A stretch of DNA of 28,987 nt from the NCBI GenBank assembly GCA_934249265.1, contig CAKQKQ010000014.1, forward strand, positions 1 to 28,987, read 5' to 3'. Source of the stretch: an uncultured Clostridia bacterium (GTDB taxonomy: Bacteria; Bacillota; Clostridia; Christensenellales; Borkfalkiaceae). The notes beneath the pieces are model-generated. The model was not told the origin of the DNA and did not search any database. It saw nothing but the letters and a program-made list of their open reading frames with translations. The position numbers and the translations under genes are program-made. This document shows positions 17,292 to 26,080 of the stretch, piece after piece. Each line of letters starts with the position of its first letter. Position 1 is the first letter of the stretch.

Positions 17292-17456
17292 TTAATAAAT
17301 AGATTTATTCACTATTCTTTCTCTTTTAATATAAATATAACACCAACGTTCATTAAGTAGATTTATACATAATTTTTTTAATTTAAACATAACCCGCAAC
17401 GCTCATTAAATAAGTTTATTTACTATTCTCTTTTTCAACCTAAACACCCCCGCAAG
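17292..17456. repeat. Three degenerate tandem repeats of about 55 bp
   Basis: Units start at 17292, 17349 and 17402. Each begins TTAATAAATAGATTTA, TTCATTAAGTAGATTTA or CTCATTAAATAAGTTTA, and ends in a CAACG/CAAGC-like block. The last unit runs into the terminator of the collagen-like gene. Function unknown. Confidence 0.45.
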
Positions 17457-17479
17457 CCGAACGGCTTGCGGGGGTGTTT
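17442..17479 (-). terminator. Strong terminator of the collagen-like gene
   Basis: Perfect 18-bp inverted repeat (AAACACCCCCGCAAGCCG at 17442-17459, complement at 17462-17479) 41 nt after the stop at 17521. On the minus strand the stem ends in GTGTTT, serving as a short T-run. Confidence 0.85.
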
Positions 17480-17520
17480 ATATAACAATTCACTTTAGTA
17501 TTTTAGTTTCTATTTTAATT

Positions 17521-18909
17521 TCAAGCCATACTAATTTGCAAAGCGGGAACAATGCCGATGTTTCTGGTAGTTATACTAATAGTGTTGTGATTACCATCAT
17601 TACAAATGCTGCTAACAATTTCATACGAACCGCCGCCACCGCCTGGCGAACGAAGCCACCAATAACCATAATTTTCATAATCCCCTATATCCCAACGAAC
17701 TCCCCTTGCTTTTGCAAAATCGGTTATTTTAAATTGTCTTTCGATGTTACTTGCAAAATATGCAGAATTAAATGCTTCACTATAACTTAATACATATACT
17801 TTATCCGATGTGTTATTACATAAATATGCATTATACGGATTATCAGGATACATAGTTGAACTCGCTTGATTATATACTGTAGTCGTAAGTATAGCATTTT
17901 GTTGTTCCACTATAAACGCAGAATTATAAAAATTATTATTCAAAAATTTCCTCAAATAGGAATATTCGTAATTATTTGGATATATTGTCTCAATACCGAT
18001 TTTTCTAAATTTTGTATCTGAATAATAACCATACCTATCAAGTATTAACTCGCTTATCACTTTAATAGAATTGTCATTTTCTTCTAATACTCTCCATTTT
18101 ATAGGTTCTACTTTAAACCATTCACTTGTTTCATAGTTCGGGTCGTATGTAATTTTTGATCCATCACTATATGTATAATATGCTGTCTCTCCATATTCAT
18201 TTTCATAACTACCATGATGATATGGTGACACTGTTACTTTTATATACATTTCTCCGTTATACTCACTATAACCATTTTCATTCGTTTCGGTTAATTTATC
18301 TAATTCTGCAATTAAATTTTCATCGCTCACGTGCGTTTGAGGATAACTACCAAAATTGACATATTTTTTTCCATCAACCTCATAGATTTCGGGAGTTTCT
18401 GTTTCTAATTTAGGTATTTTTTCGGTTTTTGTTCCTTTACAAACCGAGCAAGTGTAAGTCTTTTCGCCTTCTTCGTCTTTTGTTGGCTGTTTGGTTATTT
18501 CTCCGTCATTGTACTTATGCCCGAAAAGCGCGCACTTATCACCCATGGCTATAGCCGTTATCCATTCTAATTCACTACCTGTGTAGTCGGGGTAATAATC
18601 TTTGAAAATTTCATAAGCGGATTTTCCGTTTTGTCCGTCTTCGCCATTTACTCCGTCCTTACCATTTTCTCCGTCTTGACCGTTTGTGCCGTCTTGACCA
18701 TTCGTTCCTTGTTGACCTTGGTCGCCTTTTTCGCCTTTAAGCCAATTTAAAAAGTCTTGCTCTGTTCCACTGTGTCCGTTTTCAACCCAAATTTGATATG
18801 CGGACTTTCCGTCTGCGCCGTTTTTCCCATCTTTACCACAACAAATAAAACCCGTAGCGCACACTACCACAAGTAGGCACGCAATTAAAAGTGCTACAAT
18901 TTTCTTCAT
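17521..18909 (-). CDS. Exported collagen-like protein with DUF6273-type C-terminal domain
   Basis: 462 residues, ATG at 18909 after AAGGAG. The N-terminus is a signal peptide with GFICCGKDG near 20-27, suggesting a lipoprotein, though the lipobox is not canonical. Gly-X-Y collagen-like runs (24-35 and 59-96) are separated by GKSAYQIWVENGHSG, and a matching GKSAYEIF follows at 96-103. Such SAYE...W(L/I) blocks cap collagen-like stalks and probably trimerise. At 130-167 is a single HKY...CSVC...IPK unit, like the Cys-containing repeats of Clostridia surface proteins. From about 178 a DUF6273-type domain is recognised by YVNFGSYPQT, IKWRVLEE and WWLRSPG. That domain's function is unknown. Codons are more AT-rich than in the neighbours, suggesting separate ancestry or transfer. 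Confidence 0.8.
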   Translation of the reverse strand: MKKIVALLIACLLVVVCATGFICCGKDGKNGADGKSAYQIWVENGHSGTEQDFLNWLKGEKGDQGQQGTNGQDGTNGQDGENGKDGVNGEDGQNGKSAYEIFKDYYPDYTGSELEWITAIAMGDKCALFGHKYNDGEITKQPTKDEEGEKTYTCSVCKGTKTEKIPKLETETPEIYEVDGKKYVNFGSYPQTHVSDENLIAELDKLTETNENGYSEYNGEMYIKVTVSPYHHGSYENEYGETAYYTYSDGSKITYDPNYETSEWFKVEPIKWRVLEENDNSIKVISELILDRYGYYSDTKFRKIGIETIYPNNYEYSYLRKFLNNNFYNSAFIVEQQNAILTTTVYNQASSTMYPDNPYNAYLCNNTSDKVYVLSYSEAFNSAYFASNIERQFKITDFAKARGVRWDIGDYENYGYWWLRSPGGGGGSYEIVSSICNDGNHNTISITTRNIGIVPALQISMA

Positions 18910-18929
18910 GTTTGTTATCTCCTTTTTAA

Positions 18930-19222
18930 TATTAAAAAGACCTCGGCGTTTGCCGAAGTCTTAAAGACGATAACAATTAGTCAAAACATAACCGACTTAA
19001 ATTTTAAGGCTGTATTTAGGCGCAACGCCTAATCGAATTTTTGCACGTTTTCGCTGCCATAAACGACGGCATATTTCGCCGTTTAACCCACAAAACGTCG
19101 CAACCACTTCAAAAATCAAACGCCCTTAAAACTTGACGAAATTCGGCTTTTTTTCAACCAAAAAACTACCCCCCCCCCGAATTTTTTAATCGAGAGGAGG
19201 TTAGGCTTAACCAATTTCTTTT
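18930..19222 (-). ncRNA. Structured leader or short RNA before the collagen-like gene
   Basis: From the promoter at 19229-19257 the transcript runs about 290 nt before a terminator-type hairpin, only about 20 nt ahead of the start codon. Visible helices on the minus strand are GGTTA/TAACC near 19198-19211, a 7-bp hairpin TTAGGCG/CGCCTAA (19016-19032), ACGGC/GCCGT near 19067-19083, and a run of 10 G (19169-19178). It may be a regulatory leader (attenuator or riboswitch-like) or a separate small RNA. I match it to no known family. Confidence 0.4.
18932..18962 (-). terminator. Terminator-type hairpin in the leader of the collagen-like gene
   Basis: AAGAC/GTCTT and TCGGC/GCCGA pair across one mismatch with a 4-nt loop (18937-18962). 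On the minus strand it is followed by TTTTTAAT. It sits just before the ribosome binding site, so it could attenuate transcription of the gene at 18909. Confidence 0.65.
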
Positions 19223-19228
19223 TTTATC

Positions 19229-19257
19229 ATTATATACCCTTGACTTTTTTGTGTCAA
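19229..19257 (-). promoter_or_regulatory. Near-consensus sigma-A promoter for the leader and collagen-like gene
   Basis: On the minus strand, TTGACA (19252-19257), exactly 17 bp, TATAAT (19229-19234). Both hexamers are perfect, the strongest promoter in the window. Such strength is more typical of stable RNA or highly expressed genes. Confidence 0.85.
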
Positions 19258-19468
19258 TTCAATTTGTTAAATTTTTACAAATGCCGCAATATATTTCTTT
19301 TTAATTTTTAATCAAAAACAGTGCCGCTTTACGTCATTATTTATATTATTTTGCCGTTTTTACGCAATACGTACGCGGTAAACGAGGCAAATTTAATATA
19401 AAACGCTTTCCGTAAAATCGCTTAAAACACACCGCCGAAGCACTGCAACACGGTCGCAATTTTTTTAA
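19258..19468. repeat. Intergenic region with hairpin repeat copy B (19350-19391)
   Basis: TTTGCC (19350-19355) and GGCAAA (19386-19391) bracket TTTACGCAATACGT, the same core as at 8676-8691. As there, it lies downstream of a minus-strand gene (stop 19469). A T-run follows only weakly. No gene is seen. Confidence 0.45.
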
Positions 19469-21643
19469 TTAAACCTTTTCCAAAGTAATCAAATGCGAAT
19501 CGAACTCGTTTAAATAAATCGACAAATTAAGCCCTGCGTTCATATAATAATCGCCCGTATGAGTCGTTCCGTCAAGGCTGTTTTTATAAGTCGCTTTGGG
19601 GTCTAAACCTTGCAACTTCAAAAATCTTCTCGCACGCAAACGCTTTAACAAATTCACGTGCAAAACAAGGCATTTCGACTTGTCTTTGCTTACCATATCT
19701 ATGGCGAAAGCCTCTTTGTCAAACGGCGATATAAGTCTATATAAATCGCCCTCGAGTACAACTTCGTCGTGATATTTATTGAAAATTTCGTTGACTTCGT
19801 TGAGTTCGTCAATTTCGTTTTGTTTAAGTTTTCTGGGGTCTAATTCAAACCCGTAAGAGCCGAACAACGCAATTTGCGCCTTCGTCCTATAAGGCGTAAT
19901 GGAATTGTCGTTGACGTGCGCACCCATGACCGAAGGCGGATAAGCAAACGACGTGCCGTATTGAATAAACAACCTTTGAATGGGATCGTTTTCGTCGCTC
20001 GTCCAAATGTCGGCAAAGTAGAAAAGCGTGCCGAGGTCGAACCTTCCTCCTCCCGAAGCGCAACCTTGGAAATGTATTTTATCAAACTTTTCGGTGAGCA
20101 TTTTTGCAAGTTTGTAATATCCCAAAGTGTTGCGGTGATAAAACTCGCCTTGTCTGTCTTTACCCAAGTTTTGAGCGTAACAGTCCTCTAAACTTCTGTT
20201 GTGATCCCACTTGACGTAGTCGATATCGTAAGTGGAAAGAATTTCGGCAATTTGGTTGTAAATTTCTTCGACCACTCTATCGTCGGCAAAATTGAGCGCG
20301 ACTTGGTGACGAGAAAGCCAAATGTCCGTACTGTAATCAACGGCGGCGTACTCGGGGTGTTTTTTAAGTAGGTCTGACTCGAAGTTGCCCATTTCGGGCT
20401 CGAACCACAAACCGAACTTCATTCCGCAAGCGTGACACTCGTCTATTACCTTTTTCAAATCGACCTTTTTAAAATTCAAATACCAATCGCCGAGCGAAGA
20501 CGTGTCGTCGTCTCTTTTGCCGAACCAACCGTCGTCAAGCACGAAAAGTCCCGTGCCGAGAGTTTTTGCCTTTCTTATAAGTTCGATAACTTTTTGAGTA
20601 TCGAAATCCATATAGCAGCCTTCCCACGAGTTGAGAAGTATCGAGCGGTAAGCCTCTATATTGTTGTCCTTAACAATGTTGTTGCGCACCAAATCGTGGA
20701 AGTTTCTCGACAAATCGCCGAAACCGTTTGACGAATACGCGCTTATGCCCTCGGGCAATACAAAACTATCGCCCGAATTTAAAAGGTACGAAAAACTTTC
20801 GTCGTTGATGCCAATGTTAAGTCTGGTTACGCCCGCTTTGCCCACGCACGCATTGCACTTAAACGCGCCCGAATACATAATGGAAAAAGCGTAAACTTCG
20901 CCGCTTTGTTCGGTAGCGTCCTTATCGGCAAGCATAACAAACGGGTTGTGTTCGTGCGAACTGCGACCCGTGTTTGACTGAACGACCTTGTTGCCCTCTA
21001 AAAGTTTTTCTCTTCTAAACTGTCTTTCAAAGCACCACTCGCCCGGGAAGTGAATTAAATCGAAATCGGCGCGAGCAAAATCGTGAGACAAACTCATCGC
21101 TTTTTCAAGCATGAAAGGCTTGTCGGTGTTGTTTTTAATCGTCGTGTTTCTGATAATGCAATCATACTTGTCGAACACGGACAACGAAACGACCACTTCG
21201 ACATCTTTATATTTATCTTTTAAAGTAATTTCCAAAGTTTCTGCCTCGCCGCTTTCATCTCTCACGTAAGGCAACACGTCAAGCGCGGGCTTGCCTTTGT
21301 AAATGCGGTGCGAAACGTAAATAAATTCGAGTTTGTCGTTTGAAAAACCCCTTACCGAAATAAGCGAAGGTCTTGCGTCGGCGTACTTGTCGGAAGGCAC
21401 TAAAAACTCGGTGGTGTTTTCCCACAAGTTGTCGTGCTTTGTCTCTTTTTGAGTCTTTTTATCGTAATAATAAGCATACCAATCGTCGCACATATATCCG
21501 TACGAATCGAAATCGAACTTTGAAAGGTATTTGCCGAAATACGGGCATAACACTGCTCCGTCTTTATGAATTTTTACGTAAAAAGAAAACTTTTCGTTGT
21601 GTAAATGAAATAAGTTTTCTTCCTTTAAAAACGTAATTGCCAC
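19469..21643 (-). CDS. Alpha-galactosidase, glycoside hydrolase family 36
   Basis: 724 residues, close to the usual GH36 length of about 730. The start is GTG at 21643, chosen because AAGGAG lies 7 nt upstream. Layout: N-terminal beta-supersandwich (about 1-320), TIM barrel (about 325-630), C-terminal beta domain. The catalytic nucleophile is D480 in YVKWDHNR and the acid/base is D550 in IWTSDEND. Other family blocks are LDDGWFG (369-375), GLWFEPEMG (411-419) and QGCASGGGRFD (526-536). It releases terminal alpha-1,6-linked galactose from oligosaccharides such as raffinose or melibiose. No signal peptide, so it acts on imported sugars; no transporter is in the window. It is probably monocistronic: its own promoter lies near 21952 and the lipoprotein gene upstream has its own terminator. 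Confidence 0.96.
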   Translation of the reverse strand: MAITFLKEENLFHLHNEKFSFYVKIHKDGAVLCPYFGKYLSKFDFDSYGYMCDDWYAYYYDKKTQKETKHDNLWENTTEFLVPSDKYADARPSLISVRGFSNDKLEFIYVSHRIYKGKPALDVLPYVRDESGEAETLEITLKDKYKDVEVVVSLSVFDKYDCIIRNTTIKNNTDKPFMLEKAMSLSHDFARADFDLIHFPGEWCFERQFRREKLLEGNKVVQSNTGRSSHEHNPFVMLADKDATEQSGEVYAFSIMYSGAFKCNACVGKAGVTRLNIGINDESFSYLLNSGDSFVLPEGISAYSSNGFGDLSRNFHDLVRNNIVKDNNIEAYRSILLNSWEGCYMDFDTQKVIELIRKAKTLGTGLFVLDDGWFGKRDDDTSSLGDWYLNFKKVDLKKVIDECHACGMKFGLWFEPEMGNFESDLLKKHPEYAAVDYSTDIWLSRHQVALNFADDRVVEEIYNQIAEILSTYDIDYVKWDHNRSLEDCYAQNLGKDRQGEFYHRNTLGYYKLAKMLTEKFDKIHFQGCASGGGRFDLGTLFYFADIWTSDENDPIQRLFIQYGTSFAYPPSVMGAHVNDNSITPYRTKAQIALFGSYGFELDPRKLKQNEIDELNEVNEIFNKYHDEVVLEGDLYRLISPFDKEAFAIDMVSKDKSKCLVLHVNLLKRLRARRFLKLQGLDPKATYKNSLDGTTHTGDYYMNAGLNLSIYLNEFDSHLITLEKV

Positions 21644-21842
21644 AATAATTCTCCTTTTTAAATGTGTATATTTTTATAAAAAACTGTCACTTTTACGCAA
21701 AACGTGTGCTGTAAAGTTTACAATAAGGCAATTTTTTAGCCGTAATTTAGTTGCGGCTGCGTTGCCGCTTTTAGCAACTGTTTAACGGCGATTTAGCGGT
21801 AATTTAGCGGCGGCTTTTATCTTTGCCGACACATTAATTTGT

Positions 21843-21892
21843 CTTGCTTTATAGCGTCGCTTTTGCCTTTATTTTGCTTGCTTTATACCGTC
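21843..21892. repeat. Direct repeat pair in the GH36 leader
   Basis: CTTGCTTTATAGCGTC (21843-21858) and CTTGCTTTATACCGTC (21877-21892) differ at one of 16 positions, starts 34 bp apart. They would lie inside the transcribed leader, about 55-100 nt from the predicted transcript start. Possible operator. Confidence 0.4.
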
Positions 21893-21951
21893 AACATAGC
21901 GCATTGATTGACTTACTTTTGCGATATGGTTTAACTAAACCCGTCTTTTTT

Positions 21952-21980
21952 ATTTTAACATATAAAATTTTTATTGTCTA
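21952..21980 (-). promoter_or_regulatory. Promoter of the GH36 gene
   Basis: On the minus strand, TAGACA (21975-21980), 17 bp, TAAAAT (21952-21957), with an extended TG before the -10. The leader would be about 300 nt. Confidence 0.55.
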
Positions 21981-22130
21981 TAAAAAAACGAAAAAATCAA
22001 TATAATTGTTGCAATTTTATACAACGCTGTTTGTAAAACCGACGATATACTTTACTCTTTCGCTCCAAGTAAACGGCAATTTTGTAATCTCCCGCACGGC
22101 TAAACGATTAAACAAGGATTAAACGACACT

Positions 22131-22155
22131 AAAAAACGACGGCAAAATGCCGTCG
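22131..22155 (-). terminator. Rho-independent terminator of the SGNH lipoprotein gene
   Basis: Perfect 8-bp stem CGACGGCA (22137-22144) / TGCCGTCG (22148-22155), loop of 3 nt, followed on the minus strand by six T (22131-22136). It lies 38 nt after the stop at 22194. Confidence 0.9.
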
Positions 22156-22193
22156 CCTTTTATATGTTTTTTATCTACGCGTTTATGCGCGTT

Positions 22194-25091
22194 TTAATTT
22201 TTGCTTTGTTTATTGAAAACCGCGTTGTTTATTATTTCTGCAAATACCTTGTAGCCGTCTTCGTTTAAATGTATTCCGTCGGGTCTGAAAAGTTCTTTTT
22301 TAACTTCGCCGTTTTGCGTGAAATAACTAAACGTGTCTATACCGTTAAGCCACTCGGTTTTTTCAACAAGTTGCTTCATTTCATCTATAAAGCGACCGTA
22401 TTCATCGTTGAATTTACCGCCTTTATAGAAGTTTGGCGTAGCCATAGAATAAATATAATGAATTTCGGCTTCGGGGAAATCGGTGTGCATTTTGTTTAAT
22501 AAAGTAGACATTAAACTTGCGGCATATTCGCCCGTATGACCCATATCGTTGATATTGTTGCCGCCCAAGAACACCAAAATTACAGACGGCTCAAAGGGTT
22601 TTACGAGTTTATCATAAGCGTAAAGCCAGTCTTCTACGATAGTTCCGCCGATGCCGACGTTGTAACCGAGTCTGCCGCCGATATCCGTTTGCCAAGTGCT
22701 CCAATAGTCCATGGTGCTTGAACCCATTAAAAGCACGCCGCCTTTTTCAGCCGATTTATATTGATTTGCAAGTTCGTTAATTCTCGTCTCGTAAGGCGAA
22801 ACGTAAGTATAATCTTCCATATTAGATACAAAATTCTCCACGTCTTGAGTATTTGTGTTTGCATTGAGGTTCTTTAAAATTACCGAACCGCCTTTACCGC
22901 CGGCAGTTGCCGCCGCATTTTTCAAGAAATCTAATTCGACCGTGTGATAAACATAACCGTTTATAAGTAGCGAAGTTTTGCCGCCGTAATTTACAAGCGT
23001 AAAGTTCATTGTAGCGGAGTTTTTAACTTGCGGTCTTACAATCAGCGTATAACCCGTCCAATTATCAGTGCCGTTTTTAATTTCGTGGAAGACTTGATAA
23101 GCCGAACCCGTGTACTCGAACACATATCTTACTGCGTGCGTTTCGTCTACGTACGCGCTCAATTCGCCTTGCGCCCACGCCTTGTATTCTCCCAATTGCA
23201 TTCTACCCGAAACGAGCCAATATTCGCCGCTTACAGCCTTGCCGTCATTATATGCAAACGCTTTATCGTATGCGCTTTCAGTCTTGTAATAAGTACCCGA
23301 ATTGACGCTATTGAAGCAACCGTTGTCTGTAAAAGCGTCTTTTTCAGCCGAAAACTCAACGTTTGAAGTGCCGGTTTCAAGCGAGTTTACAAGCGCATCG
23401 AAATCGTCGCCGTAATAGGTCTTGAAATCGCTGAAAGTCACGTTGCAATACTGTCTCATTGCGATTATAAACATCGTATAACCCCAATCTGCGTCTAAAC
23501 TATACTCAAGTTTGTACTCGGGCATATAAGTTCCGTCTTTTAAATAAACCTTTATATCTTGTCCGCTGTAAACGAATAAATAATCGACTTCATACTCAGT
23601 GCCTTTTGGCATAGTTTTTTTCTCGCAAGCCACATCAGCCAAACTCTTTCCGTTTACCGTAGCATAAGCGTAAAAACTGTTATTGGTGGGGAAACGGAAA
23701 AGGTGGAATTTTACAAAGTTTTTAATATCTTTGGCAATTTGCAGTTCGACTTTACTTGCCGCACTACCCGAAGTTTTCGTATCGGTTATTCTTATATGTC
23801 CCGAAACGGCGTACTCATAGCCGCCAACGGGTACTCCGTTTTGATAAAGCGCACCCATTACTCTACCGTTTGTATCCTTACCTTCGACGTACACGCTTCC
23901 GTCGTCGTTTTGAACGAATTTATTCAAATTTTCGGAAGTGTTTATAATAGAAATGCCCGTCGTTTTGTCTTGATAACCAACAAGCGCGTCTTGATACATA
24001 CTTTCGGCTTCCGCTTCATCGGATACAATTTGCAAGTTTTTCATTAATACTTCGCAGTCGTAAGTGTTTAAGAACATTTCGGTATAAGAAAGTTGCGGGA
24101 GCGTTCTTCTATAAACAATTTCGCCGTCTATGGTCATTACCATGCTGCCGTCAACCACGATTACGCCCATGTTTATACCTTGTTCCGCATCGTACAAAGT
24201 GGAAGAAAGATGCTCGTTATAATTGAGGAAATTGGTTCTGTCTTTATAGTCGGAGAAAATGAGATAATGGCTTTCGTCCACACCCCTTAACGCAAAACGA
24301 ATTTGATAATTGTTGGCATAAACAGCCGACAAAACAAACTCTTTGCCTTGCGCAAGCAATTGCGGATATATTTGCGCCGAAAAAGCGTAACTGCCGTTTA
24401 AATTAACGCCTTCTCCGTCAGTGACGGTAGCCGAACCTCTAAACGAGTAAACGAGATTTTCATAATCGTAATTAGCGTATTTTTTATCGCCGCCGCCCGT
24501 GAGCGAATGAGTGCCGAAAGGAAGAGCGACGTTGACTTTTACTTCTGCTTTGTTAGTTTTTGTTTTATCTTGAGACAAAACGTCAAAAATAAGCGTATGG
24601 GTTTGATTATCGAAATTTACCTCGACCGTCGCGCCTTCGGACGCTTGATATGCGCACTCGGCATTATAATCTTGCAAAGTCAAAAACGCCGAATATTCGC
24701 TTTCGGTAAACGTAACTTCGCCGTCGACCACTTTCTTGTTTTGCACCGTTTTTACTTCTATGTCGGCAAGATTAGACAATACGTATACCGTAATCACGTA
24801 CTTTCCTTCAGTTCCGGCGGGGGTAACTAAATCAAAAACAAGTTGATTTTCGTTGAGTGAAATTTGCGCGGTTACTCCGTCGTAAAGCGTGTAATCGCAA
24901 CTTTCTTCGGGTGATAATTTAAGCGCGTCATACTGCGACTGAGTGAGCGTAACGCAATCGTTTTTCACCTCCACTCCCGCAACGGCAGTCACTTTAATGC
25001 TGTCGAGGGGGTTGTCTTCAGCCGTTATTTCGCACGCGCACAAACACAGCGATAAAACGACCAAAAGTATAAAAAGCGATAACTTTTTCAT
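22194..25091 (-). CDS. Lipoprotein with lectin-like modules and C-terminal SGNH/GDSL esterase
   Basis: 965 residues from ATG at 25091. An in-frame ATG 36 nt upstream (25127) is rejected because AAGGAGAG sits 6-7 nt before 25091 and the lipoprotein signal then starts correctly: MKKLSLF, with lipobox LCAC and C20. Two Ig-like beta modules follow (about 27-190), then several LamG-like modules (about 190-755). The SGNH hydrolase (770-965) shows block I GSS with Ser792, block II G813 in NVGIGG, block III N845 in GGNN, and block V DGIH with D938 and H941. The usual role is removal of acetyl groups from carbohydrates on the cell surface; rhamnogalacturonan acetylesterases are SGNH enzymes, which would suit this locus (inference). 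It is divergent from an AraC gene 152 bp away. Confidence 0.9.
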   Translation of the reverse strand: MKKLSLFILLVVLSLCLCACEITAEDNPLDSIKVTAVAGVEVKNDCVTLTQSQYDALKLSPEESCDYTLYDGVTAQISLNENQLVFDLVTPAGTEGKYVITVYVLSNLADIEVKTVQNKKVVDGEVTFTESEYSAFLTLQDYNAECAYQASEGATVEVNFDNQTHTLIFDVLSQDKTKTNKAEVKVNVALPFGTHSLTGGGDKKYANYDYENLVYSFRGSATVTDGEGVNLNGSYAFSAQIYPQLLAQGKEFVLSAVYANNYQIRFALRGVDESHYLIFSDYKDRTNFLNYNEHLSSTLYDAEQGINMGVIVVDGSMVMTIDGEIVYRRTLPQLSYTEMFLNTYDCEVLMKNLQIVSDEAEAESMYQDALVGYQDKTTGISIINTSENLNKFVQNDDGSVYVEGKDTNGRVMGALYQNGVPVGGYEYAVSGHIRITDTKTSGSAASKVELQIAKDIKNFVKFHLFRFPTNNSFYAYATVNGKSLADVACEKKTMPKGTEYEVDYLFVYSGQDIKVYLKDGTYMPEYKLEYSLDADWGYTMFIIAMRQYCNVTFSDFKTYYGDDFDALVNSLETGTSNVEFSAEKDAFTDNGCFNSVNSGTYYKTESAYDKAFAYNDGKAVSGEYWLVSGRMQLGEYKAWAQGELSAYVDETHAVRYVFEYTGSAYQVFHEIKNGTDNWTGYTLIVRPQVKNSATMNFTLVNYGGKTSLLINGYVYHTVELDFLKNAAATAGGKGGSVILKNLNANTNTQDVENFVSNMEDYTYVSPYETRINELANQYKSAEKGGVLLMGSSTMDYWSTWQTDIGGRLGYNVGIGGTIVEDWLYAYDKLVKPFEPSVILVFLGGNNINDMGHTGEYAASLMSTLLNKMHTDFPEAEIHYIYSMATPNFYKGGKFNDEYGRFIDEMKQLVEKTEWLNGIDTFSYFTQNGEVKKELFRPDGIHLNEDGYKVFAEIINNAVFNKQSKN

Positions 25092-25120
25092 TTTTTCTCT
25101 CCTTAATTTTCGTTTTGTTA

Positions 25121-25149
25121 TTGACATAATTTAATATATCTACTATACT
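25121..25149 (+). promoter_or_regulatory. Promoter of the second AraC gene
   Basis: TTGACA (25121-25126), exactly 17 bp, TATACT (25144-25149), facing right. The leader is about 85-90 nt. It overlaps the transcribed leader of the divergent lipoprotein gene, so the two directions may interfere. Confidence 0.75.
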
Positions 25150-25166
25150 CAAACTATATCAAGATA

Positions 25167-25195
25167 ATTATATCAAAATCAATATTTCTATTCAA
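25167..25195 (-). promoter_or_regulatory. Promoter of the SGNH lipoprotein gene
   Basis: On the minus strand, TTGAAT (25190-25195), 17 bp, TATAAT (25167-25172). Downstream lie two TTGATATA units 14 bp apart, which could be operator half-sites. The promoter is back-to-back with the AraC promoter. Confidence 0.65.
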
Positions 25196-25243
25196 TACAT
25201 AAAATTGCAAACTTAAACGCAATTACAAGCAATAAAGGAAAAA

Positions 25244-26080
25244 ATGAAGACTACAAAAAGAACGGTAGAACTGCTTTCCGGCACAACTTTAGCCATTCGC
25301 CCCGACAACTATTACCGCCACCCTCTGCTTTACAACGTAGTGCAGTCGGGATACGTGATAGGCGGCTTAAAACACTCGGTTTCAAGGGCTGGATACAACT
25401 CTTACGGGCTGTACTCGGTGCTTAAAGGCGAAGTGGTTTTAAAGACGAAAAACAAAACTTATAAAGCGCAAGCGGGCGACACGCTGTTTTTCTCGCAAGA
25501 AGACGCGCACACCGTGGAAAATGGCGGCGATATACCTTACGAAACGTATTTTATGTATTTATACGGACCGGAAGTCAAGGGTTTTTACGACAGTTTTCAG
25601 TCGAAATTCGGCTACGTGATGAAGGGTTTTACTCCGCCGTCGCTTGCAGACGCCGTAACACAAATAACCGCCATGATACAGTCGGGAAACGAAAATAAAT
25701 ACCTTATTTCTTCCCTTTTGTACAACGTTTTGACCGAACTTTTGCAAAAATGCGACGTTAGCGACGGGCATGCGGGTATTACGGACGCGATTAAATACGT
25801 GATGGAACATTATAAAGAAAAAATCACCCTCGATACCCTTTCTTCGATGGCGTATACCGACAAGTTTTATTTTATTAGGCAGTTTCACTCGCTTACGGGC
25901 TTTACCCCGAAAGAATATCAAAACGAACTGCGTTTAAACGAGGCGTTGAGTTTGCTTAAAAACACAAATTTGTCGATAACGGCTATCGCAAACGAGGTCG
26001 GTTTTTCGGACGCAAGGGGGCTTATCGCGCTGATTAAAAACAGAAAAGGCTGCTCTCCGTCGCAACTGCGAAAAAAATAA
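25244..26080 (+). CDS. AraC family transcriptional regulator
   Basis: 278 residues, ATG at 25244 after AAAGGA. Residues about 45-110 form a cupin-type ligand domain (YKAQAGDTLFFSQEDAHT). The C-terminal 100 residues are the AraC DNA-binding domain: first helix-turn-helix TLDTLSSMAYTDKFYFIRQF (196-215), then LSITAIANEVGFSDARG (243-259). The second helix-turn-helix departs from the usual FSxxFKKxxGxSPxxYR ending: it reads LIALIKNRKGCSPSQLRKK, so its DNA contacts may differ. It is divergent from the SGNH lipoprotein gene, its most likely target. It is not closely similar to the AraC protein at 16064. Confidence 0.9.
   Translation: MKTTKRTVELLSGTTLAIRPDNYYRHPLLYNVVQSGYVIGGLKHSVSRAGYNSYGLYSVLKGEVVLKTKNKTYKAQAGDTLFFSQEDAHTVENGGDIPYETYFMYLYGPEVKGFYDSFQSKFGYVMKGFTPPSLADAVTQITAMIQSGNENKYLISSLLYNVLTELLQKCDVSDGHAGITDAIKYVMEHYKEKITLDTLSSMAYTDKFYFIRQFHSLTGFTPKEYQNELRLNEALSLLKNTNLSITAIANEVGFSDARGLIALIKNRKGCSPSQLRKK

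Larger units (their letters stand above)
21644..22130. other. Leader and upstream region of the GH36 gene, no gene seen
   Basis: Holds a repeat-family core, TTTACGCAAAACGTGT (21692-21707), short GC-rich repeats of TAATTTAG and GCGG (about 21740-21820), a near-perfect direct repeat (21843-21892) and the GH36 promoter. Short frames here lack ribosome binding sites. Confidence 0.5.

Noticed and set aside
19169..19178. C10 tract as an assembly gap or error
   Set aside because: It cannot be excluded, but it is a plain homopolymer with continuous flanks, so it is kept as a biological observation with caution.
25092..25127. Upstream in-frame ATG for the SGNH lipoprotein
   Set aside because: It puts 12 charged residues before the lipoprotein signal and has no ribosome binding site; AAGGAGAG fits the ATG at 25091.
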